64,000 bases of DNA from Bacteroidaceae bacterium (GCA_024699495.1 JAILPK010000014.1:1-64000); one strand, 5' to 3'; shown: positions 19,737-30,468, numbered from the stretch's first letter. Program-made: numbers and translations. The notes: generated by a model not told the origin, from the letters alone.

Positions 19737-20040
19737 GGCATCACCAATGGGAGCTCGCCGATGGGCAAGGACACCGATGGGAGGGGGCACCGATGGGAGG
19801 CATCGCCGATGAGAGGGACCCAGAGGCATCACCAATCGGGTTCACAGCTGTGGGGCTCGCCGAAAGGAGGGGGCACAGAGGCTTCACCAATAGGGACTCA
19901 CAGCCAGGGACCTAGAGGCATCACCGCTGGGAGCTCGCCGATGGGCAAGGACACCGATGAGCGGGGGGCACCGATGGGAGGCATTGCCGATGAGAGGGGG
20001 GCACAAAAAGGCAGGGACCCAGAGGCATCACCGCTGGGGG
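19737..20040. repeat. ~180-bp imperfect direct repeat (about 1.7 copies) with internal ACCGATGGGAGG / GGCATCACC modules
   Basis: ggcatcaccaatgggagctcgccgatgggcaaggacaccgatg (19737) recurs at 19917; third ggcatcaccgctggg at about 20023, overlapping the sulfatase stop. Confidence 0.85.
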
Positions 20041-21752
20041 TCATCGTATTTGATTTGGAGGAGTTCAAGTCTGTGATGCATGTGGCGCTGCAGCTTCTCA
20101 TAGCCGGGTTTGCCATAGAGGTTGTGCTTCTCCCGAGGGTCATGCTTCAAGTCGTATAATTCCCACTTGTCAATATCATGACCATAGAAATGAATCAGTT
20201 TGTAGCGGTCTGTGCGGATGCCGTAATGACGTCGAACGGCATGTTCTGCCGGATATTCATAATAATGATAATAAATGGCATCGCGCCAGTTCTTGCGTCT
20301 CTCTTTCTCTTCTTTGGTTTCAGCCCTGCCGCGCAGTAATGGCACAAGGCTCTCACCCTGAATGTCCGGAGGGATAGGGATGCCTGCCATCTCGAGGAAG
20401 GTGGGGGCATAATCGATGTTCTGAACCATATCCTTTATCACTCCGCGGCGCTCGTAGCCTTTTGGAAGCAACATAACGAGCGGGGTAGCCAGACTCTCCT
20501 CATACATAAACCGCTTGTCGAACCACCCATGTTCGCCCATATAAAAGCCTTGGTCAGAGGTATAAACCACAAGCGTGTTTTCCATGAGCCCCTGCTGCTG
20601 AAGATAATCAAGCAGGCGGCCGACCTGATTATCCAGCTCGTGAACCACTTTGGCATAATCCCGCATATAGCGCTGGTATTTAAATTCTGCCAGGGAGCGC
20701 TGCAGAGGGGTGAACGCGCTCATCTTCGCATCCTTTCGCCCCGGTTTCTGCCACGGAATCTCCACCTTGGAGAGAGGAGAGGAATAGAACTCGCGTGAAA
20801 GCGGGATATAAAAGGAGTCGTAACGTGCCAAATCCCTATCGCTAAGCCGCTGCACCATAGCCCTATAGGAGCGGCTCAGACGCGTGCGAGGAGTATCTTT
20901 TCCGGCCCACATCTTGGTGTCATAGACTATATCCATGTGACGCCCGATTTCCATCTCCTGGAGGTCAGAGGCATCACGGCTTTCGTAGTCATCCCAGAAG
21001 TTCTCAGGAAGGGGGAATGTCTTGTCCTCATAGAGGGTGAGGTCGTCAATGTCAGGCAACCAGCAGCGGTGGCATGCTTTATGGTGGAGGAAGAGAGCAA
21101 ATGGTTTTGCGTGATGTGCAGACGGCTGGTGGATATAGCTGTCAATCCACGAGATGGCTTTGTCGGTCAAGATACGGGTGACATAACCGCTGTCAACCGC
21201 TCGAGTGCCATCCTGATGTATAAATGTGGGGTTATAATAGTCACCTTGCCCAGGTAAAATCTCCCAATGGTCGAAGCCAGTAGGTGTGCTCACAAGATGC
21301 CACTTGCCGATGATAGCTGTGGTGTAGCCAGCGCTCTGAAGGAGTTTGGGCATTGTCTGCTGCGAACCGTCAAAAATCCCATGTTCATTGTTGGTAAAAC
21401 CATTTTTATGGCTGTGCTTTCCAGTTATCATGCAAGCACGCGAGGGGCCGGACAGGGAGTTGGCCACAAAACTCTGAGAGAAGCGCACGCCATCTCTGGC
21501 GATTCGATCCAGATTGGGTGTTTCCACAAAACGCGAGTCGTAGCAGGACATCATCTGCGCGGTGTGGTCATCCGCCATAATATACAGGATATTCGGACGG
21601 GCATCACCATCAACGCCTTCCCCCTGCCCGCCGACGAGGGGGAAGGGGGAAGAGGGATTTGCGGAGAGCGGGAGGGCCGTAATAAATACAGGGGCAAAAG
21701 GAAATGCCGAAAGAACGGTCCGCTTGATTCTTGCCATATCCGTTTGGGACAA
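20028..21752 (-). CDS. Sulfatase (S1 family, serine-type FGly motif), secreted
   Basis: RPNILYIMADDHTAQMMSCYD; SFVANSLSGPSRACMITGKHSHKNGF (S-x-P-S-R motif); VVYTSDQGFYMGEHGWFDKRFMYEES. Confidence 0.93.
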   Translation of the reverse strand: MSQTDMARIKRTVLSAFPFAPVFITALPLSANPSSPFPLVGGQGEGVDGDARPNILYIMADDHTAQMMSCYDSRFVETPNLDRIARDGVRFSQSFVANSLSGPSRACMITGKHSHKNGFTNNEHGIFDGSQQTMPKLLQSAGYTTAIIGKWHLVSTPTGFDHWEILPGQGDYYNPTFIHQDGTRAVDSGYVTRILTDKAISWIDSYIHQPSAHHAKPFALFLHHKACHRCWLPDIDDLTLYEDKTFPLPENFWDDYESRDASDLQEMEIGRHMDIVYDTKMWAGKDTPRTRLSRSYRAMVQRLSDRDLARYDSFYIPLSREFYSSPLSKVEIPWQKPGRKDAKMSAFTPLQRSLAEFKYQRYMRDYAKVVHELDNQVGRLLDYLQQQGLMENTLVVYTSDQGFYMGEHGWFDKRFMYEESLATPLVMLLPKGYERRGVIKDMVQNIDYAPTFLEMAGIPIPPDIQGESLVPLLRGRAETKEEKERRKNWRDAIYYHYYEYPAEHAVRRHYGIRTDRYKLIHFYGHDIDKWELYDLKHDPREKHNLYGKPGYEKLQRHMHHRLELLQIKYDDPQR

Positions 21753-21797
21753 GGAGTTTATCAGATTCGTCGGGGCGGCAATCTGCGTATTCCGAAT

Positions 21798-23186
21798 TTA
21801 TTTCACCATGCTATAGACCACCTCCATGATATCCTTGCCGAGTTGGTCGGCTTCAGCCATAGTGGCAGCTTCGGAATAAACTCGAATGATTGGCTCTGTG
21901 TTGGATTTGCGAAGATGAACCCATTTGTCGGGGAAGTCAATCTTAACGCCATCGATGTCATTGACCTCCTCCTTGGCATAGAGTTCTTTCACACGTGCGA
22001 GGATTGCATCCACATTCGTGTCGGGAGTGAGGTCTATGCGGTTCTTGGCTATGCAGTAAGGAGGATAGGTGGCCCTCAGTTCGCTGGTCTTCATACCCCG
22101 CTTGGCGAGATAGGTGAGGATAAGGGCAATGCCAACGAGGGCGTCACGTCCGTAGTGAGCGGCGGGATAAATCACTCCGCCATTGCCTTCGCCTCCGATC
22201 ACAGCGTTGGTGGCCTTCATCTTAGTCACCACATTCACCTCGCCGACGGCGGCAGCATTGTATTCACAACCATATTTGCGGGTCACGTCTCTCAGAGCGC
22301 GGGTGGAAGAAAGATTTGACACGGTGTTGCCCGGAGTGTGCTGCAGAATGTAGTCGGCAACTGTGACAAGAGTATATTCCTCTCCATACATAGTTCCGTC
22401 CTCGCAGAAGAGTGCCAGACGGTCAACGTCCGGGTCAACGACAAATGCGATGTCGTAACCGCCCTTCTGCATCAGAGCCTTGATGTCCCCGAGATTCTTC
22501 TCCAGAGGTTCGGGGTTGTGCTGGAAGTCGCCGGTAGGTTCGCCATACAGACAGGTCACAGTCTCGACTCCAAGCTGTTGCAGCAGTTTGGGCAGGATGA
22601 CGCCTCCGACGCTGTTTACTGTGTCGAGAGCTACGCGGAATTTGCGGGCCTTGATGGCTTCGACATCAACCAAATCAAGAGCCTTAACGAGGTCGATGTG
22701 TTTCTGGTCATAGCTGTCATCCTCGCAATAGTGGCCGAGATGATCTACATCAGCATACTCAAAATCCTCGGCTGCAGCAATCCGGAGCACCTCTGCGCCC
22801 TCAGCCGCATTAAGGAATTCGCCGTCCTGATTCAGCAGTTTCAGCGCATTCCACTGGCGCGGATTGTGGCTCGCAGTGAGGATAATACCACCGCATGCGC
22901 CCTCTTTGGTGACGGCAATCTCGGTCGTCGGTGTTGTGGCAAGTCCGATATTAACGACATCGAAACCCATACCCATAAGAGTTCCACATACCACATTCTT
23001 GACCATCTCACCCGAGATGCGGGCATCACGCCCAACGACAATCTTGTTGCTCCCGACCTTTGTGGTCTTGCGAATAAGAGTGGCATAAGCAGACACAAAC
23101 TTGACAATATCCAACGGATTAAGAGTGTCACCGGCTCGCCCGCCTATAGTGCCGCGAATACCTGAGATAGATTTGATAAGTGTCAT
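21798..23186 (-). CDS. glmM: Phosphoglucosamine mutase
   Basis: IKSISGIRGTIGG, ILTASHNPRQWNALK, VVDPDVDRLALF, GGEGNGGVIYPAAHYGRDAL, RKSNTEPIIRVYSEA. Confidence 0.88.
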   Translation of the reverse strand: MTLIKSISGIRGTIGGRAGDTLNPLDIVKFVSAYATLIRKTTKVGSNKIVVGRDARISGEMVKNVVCGTLMGMGFDVVNIGLATTPTTEIAVTKEGACGGIILTASHNPRQWNALKLLNQDGEFLNAAEGAEVLRIAAAEDFEYADVDHLGHYCEDDSYDQKHIDLVKALDLVDVEAIKARKFRVALDTVNSVGGVILPKLLQQLGVETVTCLYGEPTGDFQHNPEPLEKNLGDIKALMQKGGYDIAFVVDPDVDRLALFCEDGTMYGEEYTLVTVADYILQHTPGNTVSNLSSTRALRDVTRKYGCEYNAAAVGEVNVVTKMKATNAVIGGEGNGGVIYPAAHYGRDALVGIALILTYLAKRGMKTSELRATYPPYCIAKNRIDLTPDTNVDAILARVKELYAKEEVNDIDGVKIDFPDKWVHLRKSNTEPIIRVYSEAATMAEADQLGKDIMEVVYSMVK

Positions 23187-23348
23187 ATCAATTATGTTTT
23201 AAGGTTTATAAATTAGCTGTTAGTGACTGATAACGCCGCAAAATTAAGCAAAGAGTGATGATATACCAAGAAAAATGCCCCAAAATTCATTTTATATTGA
23301 AAGAAAAACGTAACTTTGTCGCGGATAAACCCTATAACAATATACCTT

Positions 23349-24434
23349 ATGAATGAGAATCTGCAAAAAATCGTTGACCAGTTTGCTATTTGCGGGACAA
23401 TAGCCGAAATCAAGCCCCTCGGCGAAGGGCTCATCAACGACACCCTGCTCGTGAAGACAGCCGGAGACACACCAAACTACGTACTTCAGCGCGTGAACAC
23501 CAATGTATTTCCGGATGTTGACATGCTTATGGGCAATATTCACGCTGTGACCTCCCACATACGCAAGAAACTGGAAGCACGGGGAGAGAAAGACATAGAC
23601 CGCAAGGTGCTGACCTTTGTCCCGCTGAAATCAGACCCGGAGAAGTTTTATACCTGCGTGAATGATGCCCCCTGGCGCATGATGGTATTCATCGCTGATG
23701 CCGTCACAAAGCAGGCCGTCAATCCCGAGTCAAGCGAGGCCGCCGGCGAAGCATTCGGCGAGTTTCAGGCTATGCTGGCAGACATCCCTGTAGCTCTGGG
23801 CGAAACCATCAAGGACTTCCACAATATGGAATTCCGTCTGCAGCAGCTGAAAGACGTGATTGCCAAAGATCCTGCGGGGCGGGTGGAGTCAGTAAAGGAC
23901 ATCATAGACGAGCTGCTCAGCTATGCTGAAGAAATGACTCTCGCCGAGCGTCTGGGCCGCGAAGGTAAACTGCCGAAACGCATCTGCCACTGCGACACAA
24001 AGGTCAACAACATGATGTTCGACAAGCAGGACCGCGTGCTCTGCGTCATTGACCTCGACACAGTGATGCCCAACTTCATCTTCTCCGACTATGGCGATTT
24101 CCTGCGCACGGCAGCCAACTTCACAGCCGAAGATGATCCGGACCTCTCGAAGGTAGGCTTCAATATGGAGATATTCAAGGCATTCACGCGGGGATATCTG
24201 CGCTCCGCCAACAGCTTCCTCACCCCGCTGGAAAAGGAACTGCTGCCCTATGCCGCAACGCTCTTCCCATATATGCAGGCCGTTCGTTTCCTATGGGACT
24301 ATATCAGCGGTGATAAATATTGGAAATGCAAATACCCCGAGCACAATCTGGACCGGGTAAAGAACCAGCTCACTCTGTTCAAAAGCGCCTACGCGCTGAA
24401 GGATGAGATGGCAGCATTTATCGCAGCTCAGTAA
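23349..24434 (+). CDS. Aminoglycoside phosphotransferase-fold sugar kinase; N-acetylhexosamine 1-kinase-like
   Basis: NYVLQRVNTNVFPDVDMLMGNI, ICHCDTKVNNMMFDKQDRVLCVIDLDTVMPNFIFSDYGDFLRTAAN. Confidence 0.8.
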   Translation: MNENLQKIVDQFAICGTIAEIKPLGEGLINDTLLVKTAGDTPNYVLQRVNTNVFPDVDMLMGNIHAVTSHIRKKLEARGEKDIDRKVLTFVPLKSDPEKFYTCVNDAPWRMMVFIADAVTKQAVNPESSEAAGEAFGEFQAMLADIPVALGETIKDFHNMEFRLQQLKDVIAKDPAGRVESVKDIIDELLSYAEEMTLAERLGREGKLPKRICHCDTKVNNMMFDKQDRVLCVIDLDTVMPNFIFSDYGDFLRTAANFTAEDDPDLSKVGFNMEIFKAFTRGYLRSANSFLTPLEKELLPYAATLFPYMQAVRFLWDYISGDKYWKCKYPEHNLDRVKNQLTLFKSAYALKDEMAAFIAAQ

Positions 24435-24469
24435 GTATTCAGGTAAGCGCAAAAGTACATTTCGAACAG

Positions 24470-24505
24470 AAAAAGCGGAAAAAGGCAAATCTTTATCCGC
24501 TTTTT
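24470..24505 (+). terminator. Rho-independent terminator
   Basis: aaaaagcgga-aaaaggcaaatcttta-tccgcttttt. Confidence 0.8.
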
Positions 24506-24643
24506 ATCAATTAATAACAGCCCTAATTCGGAATAAATCCGTATCTTTGTCGCCGATATTAGCCGTCGGTATAAGACAGATGACATAAAATCATGATTAT
24601 CCTAACACATAAATATATATAAGATACAAATTTTTAATATAAT

Positions 24644-26011
24644 ATGTCTGACTCTATTCAAGGTTCTTCTCTCGCGGGGCTGATACGCCGATATGTCAGT
24701 TCAAGCGTAATGTTAATTGTGGCTACTGTGTCAGCCCTCATCTTTGCAAATCTGTCTGCCACGAGCGAAAGCTATGCTAAGTTTTGGGAACAGACCGTCA
24801 GCCTCAGCATCGGCAGTTTCAATGTGTTCAGTCATTCAGGGCATGACATGACACTGATGGATTTCATTAACGACTTCCTCATGTTCTTCTTCTTCCTGAG
24901 CGTGGGGCTGGAGATAAAGCGGGAGATACTATGCGGCGAACTCAGCAGCCGACAGAAGGCTCTGCTGCCGATTATCGGAGCCTGCGGCGGAATGTTGATG
25001 CCGGTTATAGTGTTCTATGCCGTTTGTTTCGGTCACCCATTGATGGAGCGCGGATGTGCTATACCTATGGCTACTGACATAGCCTTCTCGCTGGGTGTGC
25101 TGTCAATGTTCGGCAAGCGCGTACCCGTTGGTCTGAAGATATTCCTGGCGGCGTTGGCTGTGGCCGACGACCTGGGAGGTATAATCGTGATTGCACTGTT
25201 TTACAGTCAGGGCCTTCACTGGCAATATCTGCTCGGGGCAGCAATAGTAGTGGCAATACTTATCACCGGCAATCTGCGTGAGATCAGGGCAAAGGCATTC
25301 TACATGTCTCTTGGAATTGTACTCTGGTTTATGGTGCTCAATTCAGGCATCCATGCCACCATCGCCGGCGTAATTCTGGCCTTCTGTATCCCTGCGAACC
25401 TGGGCAAGGGCACCAGATATTATCTGCATCAAATCCGGCATATCGCCGAGCAGTATCCCGATATAGAGAATGACGACTCGGGCAGTCAGCGCCGAGCAAT
25501 GGTTCTGGCAAAAGAAGACATTCAGATGCTGCGCCGGATTGAGAAAGCATCCGACTATCTCATATCCCCCCTTCAAGATATAGAAGACCAGCTTGCAATG
25601 CCGATAAACTATGTTGTAATTCCCGTTTTTGCCTTTGCCAACGCAGGGGTTAACTTCGAAGGGATGAGCATCATGAGCTTGTTCAGCGGCGTGGCGCTCG
25701 GCGTCTTCCTTGGTCTGCTGTTGGGTAAGTTTATCGGTGTCCTCTCATTCTCTTGGTTAAGCATCAAACTGAAGATCTGCCAGATGCCGGATGGAGCCAA
25801 CTGGCACTCGTTGGCGAGCGTTTGCATGATATGCGGAATAGGATTTACGGTCTCAATGTTTATAGCAGCCCTAAGCTATCCAACTAATCTCGGAGCAGAA
25901 GGAGCCGCGATGCTCAACGAAGCGAAATTAGGCATCCTATGCGGGACAATAGCCTCCGCATTAGTAGGGTCATTATTGTTAAATTACACGCTGCCTAAGA
26001 CATCAGAATAA
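24644..26011 (+). CDS. nhaA: Na+/H+ antiporter NhaA
   Basis: DFINDFLMFFFFLSVGLEIKRE, GCAIPMATDIAFSLGVL, ALAVADDLGGIIVIALFY, FANAGVNF. Confidence 0.95.
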   Translation: MSDSIQGSSLAGLIRRYVSSSVMLIVATVSALIFANLSATSESYAKFWEQTVSLSIGSFNVFSHSGHDMTLMDFINDFLMFFFFLSVGLEIKREILCGELSSRQKALLPIIGACGGMLMPVIVFYAVCFGHPLMERGCAIPMATDIAFSLGVLSMFGKRVPVGLKIFLAALAVADDLGGIIVIALFYSQGLHWQYLLGAAIVVAILITGNLREIRAKAFYMSLGIVLWFMVLNSGIHATIAGVILAFCIPANLGKGTRYYLHQIRHIAEQYPDIENDDSGSQRRAMVLAKEDIQMLRRIEKASDYLISPLQDIEDQLAMPINYVVIPVFAFANAGVNFEGMSIMSLFSGVALGVFLGLLLGKFIGVLSFSWLSIKLKICQMPDGANWHSLASVCMICGIGFTVSMFIAALSYPTNLGAEGAAMLNEAKLGILCGTIASALVGSLLLNYTLPKTSE

Positions 26012-26018
26012 AAAAAAA

Positions 26019-26068
26019 AACGCCGCAAATGTGCATCATATAAAGAAAATGTTTACATTTGCGGCGTT
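26019..26068. terminator. Strong hairpin AACGCCGCAAATGT / ACATTTGCGGCGTT
   Basis: 14-bp perfect inverted repeat with 22-nt loop between nhaA and the DUF4859-type gene. Confidence 0.75.
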
Positions 26069-26134
26069 AAAGCTTCAAAATAAGGGAAAAATAAGAACAG
26101 AACAACTATACCAACTATTCTTAATCTTTCAATT

Positions 26135-28621
26135 ATGGAAAAAATCTACTCAAGACTTTTGATGTCCCTAATTGGCTTGTTTATGGCAATTAGCGCATCT
26201 GCTGCCGATTTCACAGGACAGAGTGTACAGAAGCCTGCTGAAGACTACACCACTGTTCCCGTTGTGTTCAAGCTAAGCGAAGTCGCAACGCTCATGAACA
26301 CGGATGCAACCTCGTTAGTCACTGCTCTTGATGCTTGGGCCGAAGCTTACGACCCAGACGCTCAGGAGCACGAAGGCAATATGCTTTTCCTTCAGGACGG
26401 CACGGGAACCTCCGGCCTCAACGACGCCTACACAGCTACTGGCACCAACGGCTATGCCGGCTGTTTCTGGATGAACAAGGAGGGCAAGGCCGTGGCTTAC
26501 GCTGACGGATATTGGTTTAACGACTTCTATTGGAGTTCAGCAGAAAACGACTCCCTTGTCTTTGCCATAGGCCAGAAGCCCGGATCGCTGCTCGTGAGCG
26601 GTGAATACAAGGCTTCTTTCGTTCTTTCTTACATGGGTTTCGAAGCTTCCTTCGACATCACTCTCTCTATTGACAGCGACGTGGAGCCTGTGGAGACCTC
26701 TTTCTCCAAACTGACTATCGTAGGTGAGAAGGTTGACACCATAGAGCAATTCCCACGCGAGGATTATACCGCCGACTCTATAGCTATTGATGTGACCGAG
26801 GCCATCACAGCTCTTGGCTGCACCCCAGAGTATCTGATCAATAATCTCTCAGCATCACTGTATGTAGCCCAGTTGGATAACTCCGAAGAGTCTGAAATGC
26901 CCACTGCACGCGGCGACGAACTGACTAACCAGGTCTCCGCTAACGGCATTGGCTGGTGGTTTGCCGGATGCACTGACGCCGAGGGACAGGATATCGACGA
27001 GGTGGTACGCGCATCATGGAGTTCCTCATGTAAATACTTCATCGAAGGCCTCTCGCTCAGACAAAACGAAGAGGAGAAATACATTCTCGAGGGTATTCTC
27101 GGCCAATATCCAGGCAATCTCCTGGAAGGGCAGAGTTTCTACAACTACATTTATATCATTTTCGGGAACAAAGCATATTCTTTGAAATGCGTCTTGAATA
27201 TCGTCAAGGACGAGACTCAGCCCGAACCGGGCGAGGTGAAATCTCTTGCCATCGCCGAAATGGAGAAGGTAGGCAATGCCGAAGTTAAGTTTGAAGAGTT
27301 CAGCGGTGGCACCGGCTCTGCAACTGTAAACCTCAATGAGGTGGCAGCTCTGATGGGCGAGACCTGGACTGCAGACACCTTGATTCTGGCAGCTCTGGCA
27401 GACGAGAGCGCTGAGAATATGACTCTTAAGTCAACCGCAAACAACGGCGGATATTGGATGACCACCAAAGGAGTCGCTGTTGCTTGGAACTCCAACGGAT
27501 ATGCTCTTTATATAGAGCCCACTTTAGAGGATGGGGAAGTGACCCTCACCTCAGGCCACAACGAGGGCGCCATCAAAGAGGGTGACTCATACACTTTCCC
27601 GATGTTCTACATCACTCCGGACTCCACCAAGTACTTCCAGTTGGATGTCACTGTAACGATAAAGGAACGTGATGTGGTAGATCCAAACAACCTCGTTGAG
27701 GTGGCAGTAATTCCTATAGAGGTAGCCACTCTTGCCGGAGGCGACTATCCTATTGAAGAAGAGCCGGCATTAGACATGGCTAATCTGGAAGAACTCATCG
27801 GCACACGTGCACCGACCTTCTATGCTTGGACTGCCCCCGATGCAGAGGGGAACCAAGAAATGACTGACAAATATTCTTGCACTCCTCACCCAGGCTTCTG
27901 GATGAGCTCAGACGGCTATGCTGCCACTTGGGGCGCTTCCAACCCTGTAGGTGTTTGCTATCTCAGCAACGGACATTTCGATCTCTATCGCTATCCGGGC
28001 ACACCTAAAGCCGGCGATACATGGAACGGAAAGTTCGTTTTGCTCAACTCTGCAACAGGCCAGTATGTGACCATCGACCTGACCGTCAAATTCTTTGAGA
28101 CTATCGTTAAGACAGAAGTAGTTGGCGAAGAGACCGTGAGCGTCAAGGGTGGCGACGAAACCACAGTTGACCTGACCGCCATGCTCACCGCAACCGGGAT
28201 GGCAGTGGCAGATCTGAATGACTTCCAGGTTCTCACCGCCAAAGATGCCTCCGGCGAATGGATAACACCTGTGGATCCTTATAACGGAGTCAACTTCAAA
28301 GACGGAGTATGCATCGAAGGCACCGATTTCGAGCAGGCTGTGAGCATAAATGTTGATACTGAGACCACATCTACGATTGAAGTGGTTCTTGGCGAAGGCT
28401 ATACTCTCAGCGGTTCGGTAAACCTTGATATCGCTATCCTTTACGACAGCAAGATGTATATTTACCACCTCGTGGTCTGCGACGCAGAGACATGGGCCAG
28501 CGTAGAAGGAATTCAGGCAGATTCTGCTGCAAAGGCTATTTACAATATTGCCGGACAGCGCGTCAAGAAAGCCACTAAGGGCCTGTATATCATAGGTAAC
28601 CGCAAGGTAGCAGTGAAGTAA
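26135..28621 (+). CDS. Secreted DUF4859-type multi-repeat surface protein with C-terminal sorting-like motif
   Basis: 828 aa; signal peptide; about five diverged repeats (VPVVFKLSEVATLMNTDATSLVTAL / ATVNLNEVAALMGETWTADTLILAAL / TTVDLTAMLTATGMAVADLN); C-terminus AIYNIAGQRVKKATKGLYIIGNRKVAVK. Confidence 0.75.
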   Translation: MEKIYSRLLMSLIGLFMAISASAADFTGQSVQKPAEDYTTVPVVFKLSEVATLMNTDATSLVTALDAWAEAYDPDAQEHEGNMLFLQDGTGTSGLNDAYTATGTNGYAGCFWMNKEGKAVAYADGYWFNDFYWSSAENDSLVFAIGQKPGSLLVSGEYKASFVLSYMGFEASFDITLSIDSDVEPVETSFSKLTIVGEKVDTIEQFPREDYTADSIAIDVTEAITALGCTPEYLINNLSASLYVAQLDNSEESEMPTARGDELTNQVSANGIGWWFAGCTDAEGQDIDEVVRASWSSSCKYFIEGLSLRQNEEEKYILEGILGQYPGNLLEGQSFYNYIYIIFGNKAYSLKCVLNIVKDETQPEPGEVKSLAIAEMEKVGNAEVKFEEFSGGTGSATVNLNEVAALMGETWTADTLILAALADESAENMTLKSTANNGGYWMTTKGVAVAWNSNGYALYIEPTLEDGEVTLTSGHNEGAIKEGDSYTFPMFYITPDSTKYFQLDVTVTIKERDVVDPNNLVEVAVIPIEVATLAGGDYPIEEEPALDMANLEELIGTRAPTFYAWTAPDAEGNQEMTDKYSCTPHPGFWMSSDGYAATWGASNPVGVCYLSNGHFDLYRYPGTPKAGDTWNGKFVLLNSATGQYVTIDLTVKFFETIVKTEVVGEETVSVKGGDETTVDLTAMLTATGMAVADLNDFQVLTAKDASGEWITPVDPYNGVNFKDGVCIEGTDFEQAVSINVDTETTSTIEVVLGEGYTLSGSVNLDIAILYDSKMYIYHLVVCDAETWASVEGIQADSAAKAIYNIAGQRVKKATKGLYIIGNRKVAVK

Positions 28622-28660
28622 AGAAGGCTCTGCAACTGGATTTTAAAATAAAACCAGCAT

Positions 28661-28702
28661 AAACGGGGGCTGTGCCACATACGAATGGCGCAGCCCCCGT
28701 TT
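28661..28702 (+). terminator. Strong terminator hairpin
   Basis: aaacgggggctgtgcca..tggcgcagcccccgttt. Confidence 0.85.
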
Positions 28703-28887
28703 CATTATCCCACCATATAATCAGGCCGCGCTAAACCCTCCTGTCTGTTTATACCTATTTTCATCTTCTTTCCATATGCTGCAACGTTCCCTTCCGGACT
28801 TGAAGTGATGCCTAGACCTGAATTGATGATTTTCAGCCTTTTAGTCTAAATATTTGTATAATCGATGCTACTTTCGTGTATTTTTTG

Positions 28888-28895
28888 TACCTTTG
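28888..28895 (+). promoter_or_regulatory. -7 element TACCTTTG upstream of sufB
   Basis: TACCTTTG about 30 nt upstream of the start. Confidence 0.45.
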
Positions 28896-28917
28896 CGCTC
28901 GCAAAAAACAATGAGAA

Positions 28918-30369
28918 TTGGAAATGAAGAATGAATTTGTACGCTCCGTGGTGGATAAAGCCTATGAATACGGCTTCACCACTGACATTGAGACCGAGGT
29001 GATTGAACGCGGCCTCACCGAGGAGACTGTACGCCTAATATCAGAGAAGAAAGGCGAACCAGAATGGCTGCTCGACTTCCGTCTCAAAGCTTTCCGTCAT
29101 TGGCTTACTCTGGAACAGCCAGCCTGGGGCCATCTGACAATGCCCCCAATAGACTATCAGGCCATTTCCTATTATGCAGACCCGACAGCGAACAAAAAAC
29201 AAGGGCCGAAAAGCCTCGATGAGATAGACCCCGAACTGATGAAGACATTCGACAAGCTCGGCATTCCTCTCGAGGAGCGCCTTGCGCTGAGTGGCACAGC
29301 GGTTGATGCTGTGATGGATTCCGTCTCAGTAAAAACCACATTCAGAGAGCACCTGGCCGAGAAAGGCATAATATTCTGCTCCATAAGCGAAGCCGTAAAG
29401 GAACATCCCGATTTGGTTCGGAAATATCTTGGCAGCGTGGTGCCATACAGAGACAATTTCTTTGCAGCCCTGAATTCAGCAGTCTTCTCCGACGGTTCAT
29501 TCGTGTATATCCCCAAGGGGGTACGCTGCCCGATGGAACTCAGCACCTATTTCCGCATCAATGCGAGAGGCACTGGACAGTTCGAACGGACTCTTATCGT
29601 GGCAGACGAAGACGCATACGTGAGTTATCTCGAAGGCTGCACAGCCCCGATGCGCGACGAGAACCAACTGCATGCTGCGATTGTGGAGATTGTGGTTGAG
29701 CGTAATGCGGAAGTCAAATACAGCACTGTGCAGAACTGGTATCCTGGCGACAAAGAGGGGAAAGGCGGTGTGCTGAATCTCGTAACCAAGCGGGGACTGC
29801 TGCGCGGCGAGAACAGCAAACTCTCATGGACACAGGTAGAGACCGGTTCGGCAATAACATGGAAATACCCTTCGTGCGTGCTTCAGGGCGACGGCTCTCA
29901 GGCTGAATTTTACAGCGTAGCCGTGACGAACAACTTCCAACAGGCAGACACTGGCACCAAGATGATTCATCTGGGTAAGAACACCCATTCGACAATAATA
30001 TCAAAAGGAATAAGCGCCGGGCGCAGCCAAAACTCTTATCGGGGACTGGTAAGAGTGGCATCCGGAGCAGAAGGAGCACGCAACTATTCCAGCTGCGACA
30101 GCCTGCTGCTGAGCAGCACCTGCGGAGCACATACCTTCCCATACATGGACATACAGAATCCGTCGGCTGTAGTAGAACATGAGGCGACGACATCCAAAAT
30201 CAGCGAAGACCAACTCTTCTACTGTCAGCAGCGCGGTATCTCACAGGAAGAGGCAATCGGCGTAATCGTTAACGGCTATGCCCGGGATGTTCTCCGCAAA
30301 CTACCCATGGAATTTGCTGTGGAAGCCCAGAAACTGCTCAGCGTATCCTTAGAGGGAACTGTAGGATAA
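28918..30369 (+). CDS. sufB: Fe-S cluster assembly protein SufB (alternative start 28924)
   Basis: [88 protein letters not shown]. Confidence 0.96.
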   Translation: MEMKNEFVRSVVDKAYEYGFTTDIETEVIERGLTEETVRLISEKKGEPEWLLDFRLKAFRHWLTLEQPAWGHLTMPPIDYQAISYYADPTANKKQGPKSLDEIDPELMKTFDKLGIPLEERLALSGTAVDAVMDSVSVKTTFREHLAEKGIIFCSISEAVKEHPDLVRKYLGSVVPYRDNFFAALNSAVFSDGSFVYIPKGVRCPMELSTYFRINARGTGQFERTLIVADEDAYVSYLEGCTAPMRDENQLHAAIVEIVVERNAEVKYSTVQNWYPGDKEGKGGVLNLVTKRGLLRGENSKLSWTQVETGSAITWKYPSCVLQGDGSQAEFYSVAVTNNFQQADTGTKMIHLGKNTHSTIISKGISAGRSQNSYRGLVRVASGAEGARNYSSCDSLLLSSTCGAHTFPYMDIQNPSAVVEHEATTSKISEDQLFYCQQRGISQEEAIGVIVNGYARDVLRKLPMEFAVEAQKLLSVSLEGTVG

Positions 30370-30468
30370 GTTCCACTCTCCTTCTCCGCAATATAAGCCC
30401 ACTACCTGGCTGTAAGCAGGCCCCACAATTAATACTTGTCATTAAAAAAATCTATTATACCAACACCT

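Noticed and set aside
19706-20159. Plus-strand ORFs in the 180-bp repeat (MGKDTDGRGHRWEASPM...)
   Set aside because: Low-complexity translation of repeated DNA, overlapping the sulfatase 3' end.
21267-22319. 350-aa plus-strand ORF
   Set aside because: Antisense to the sulfatase and glmM, both strongly supported.
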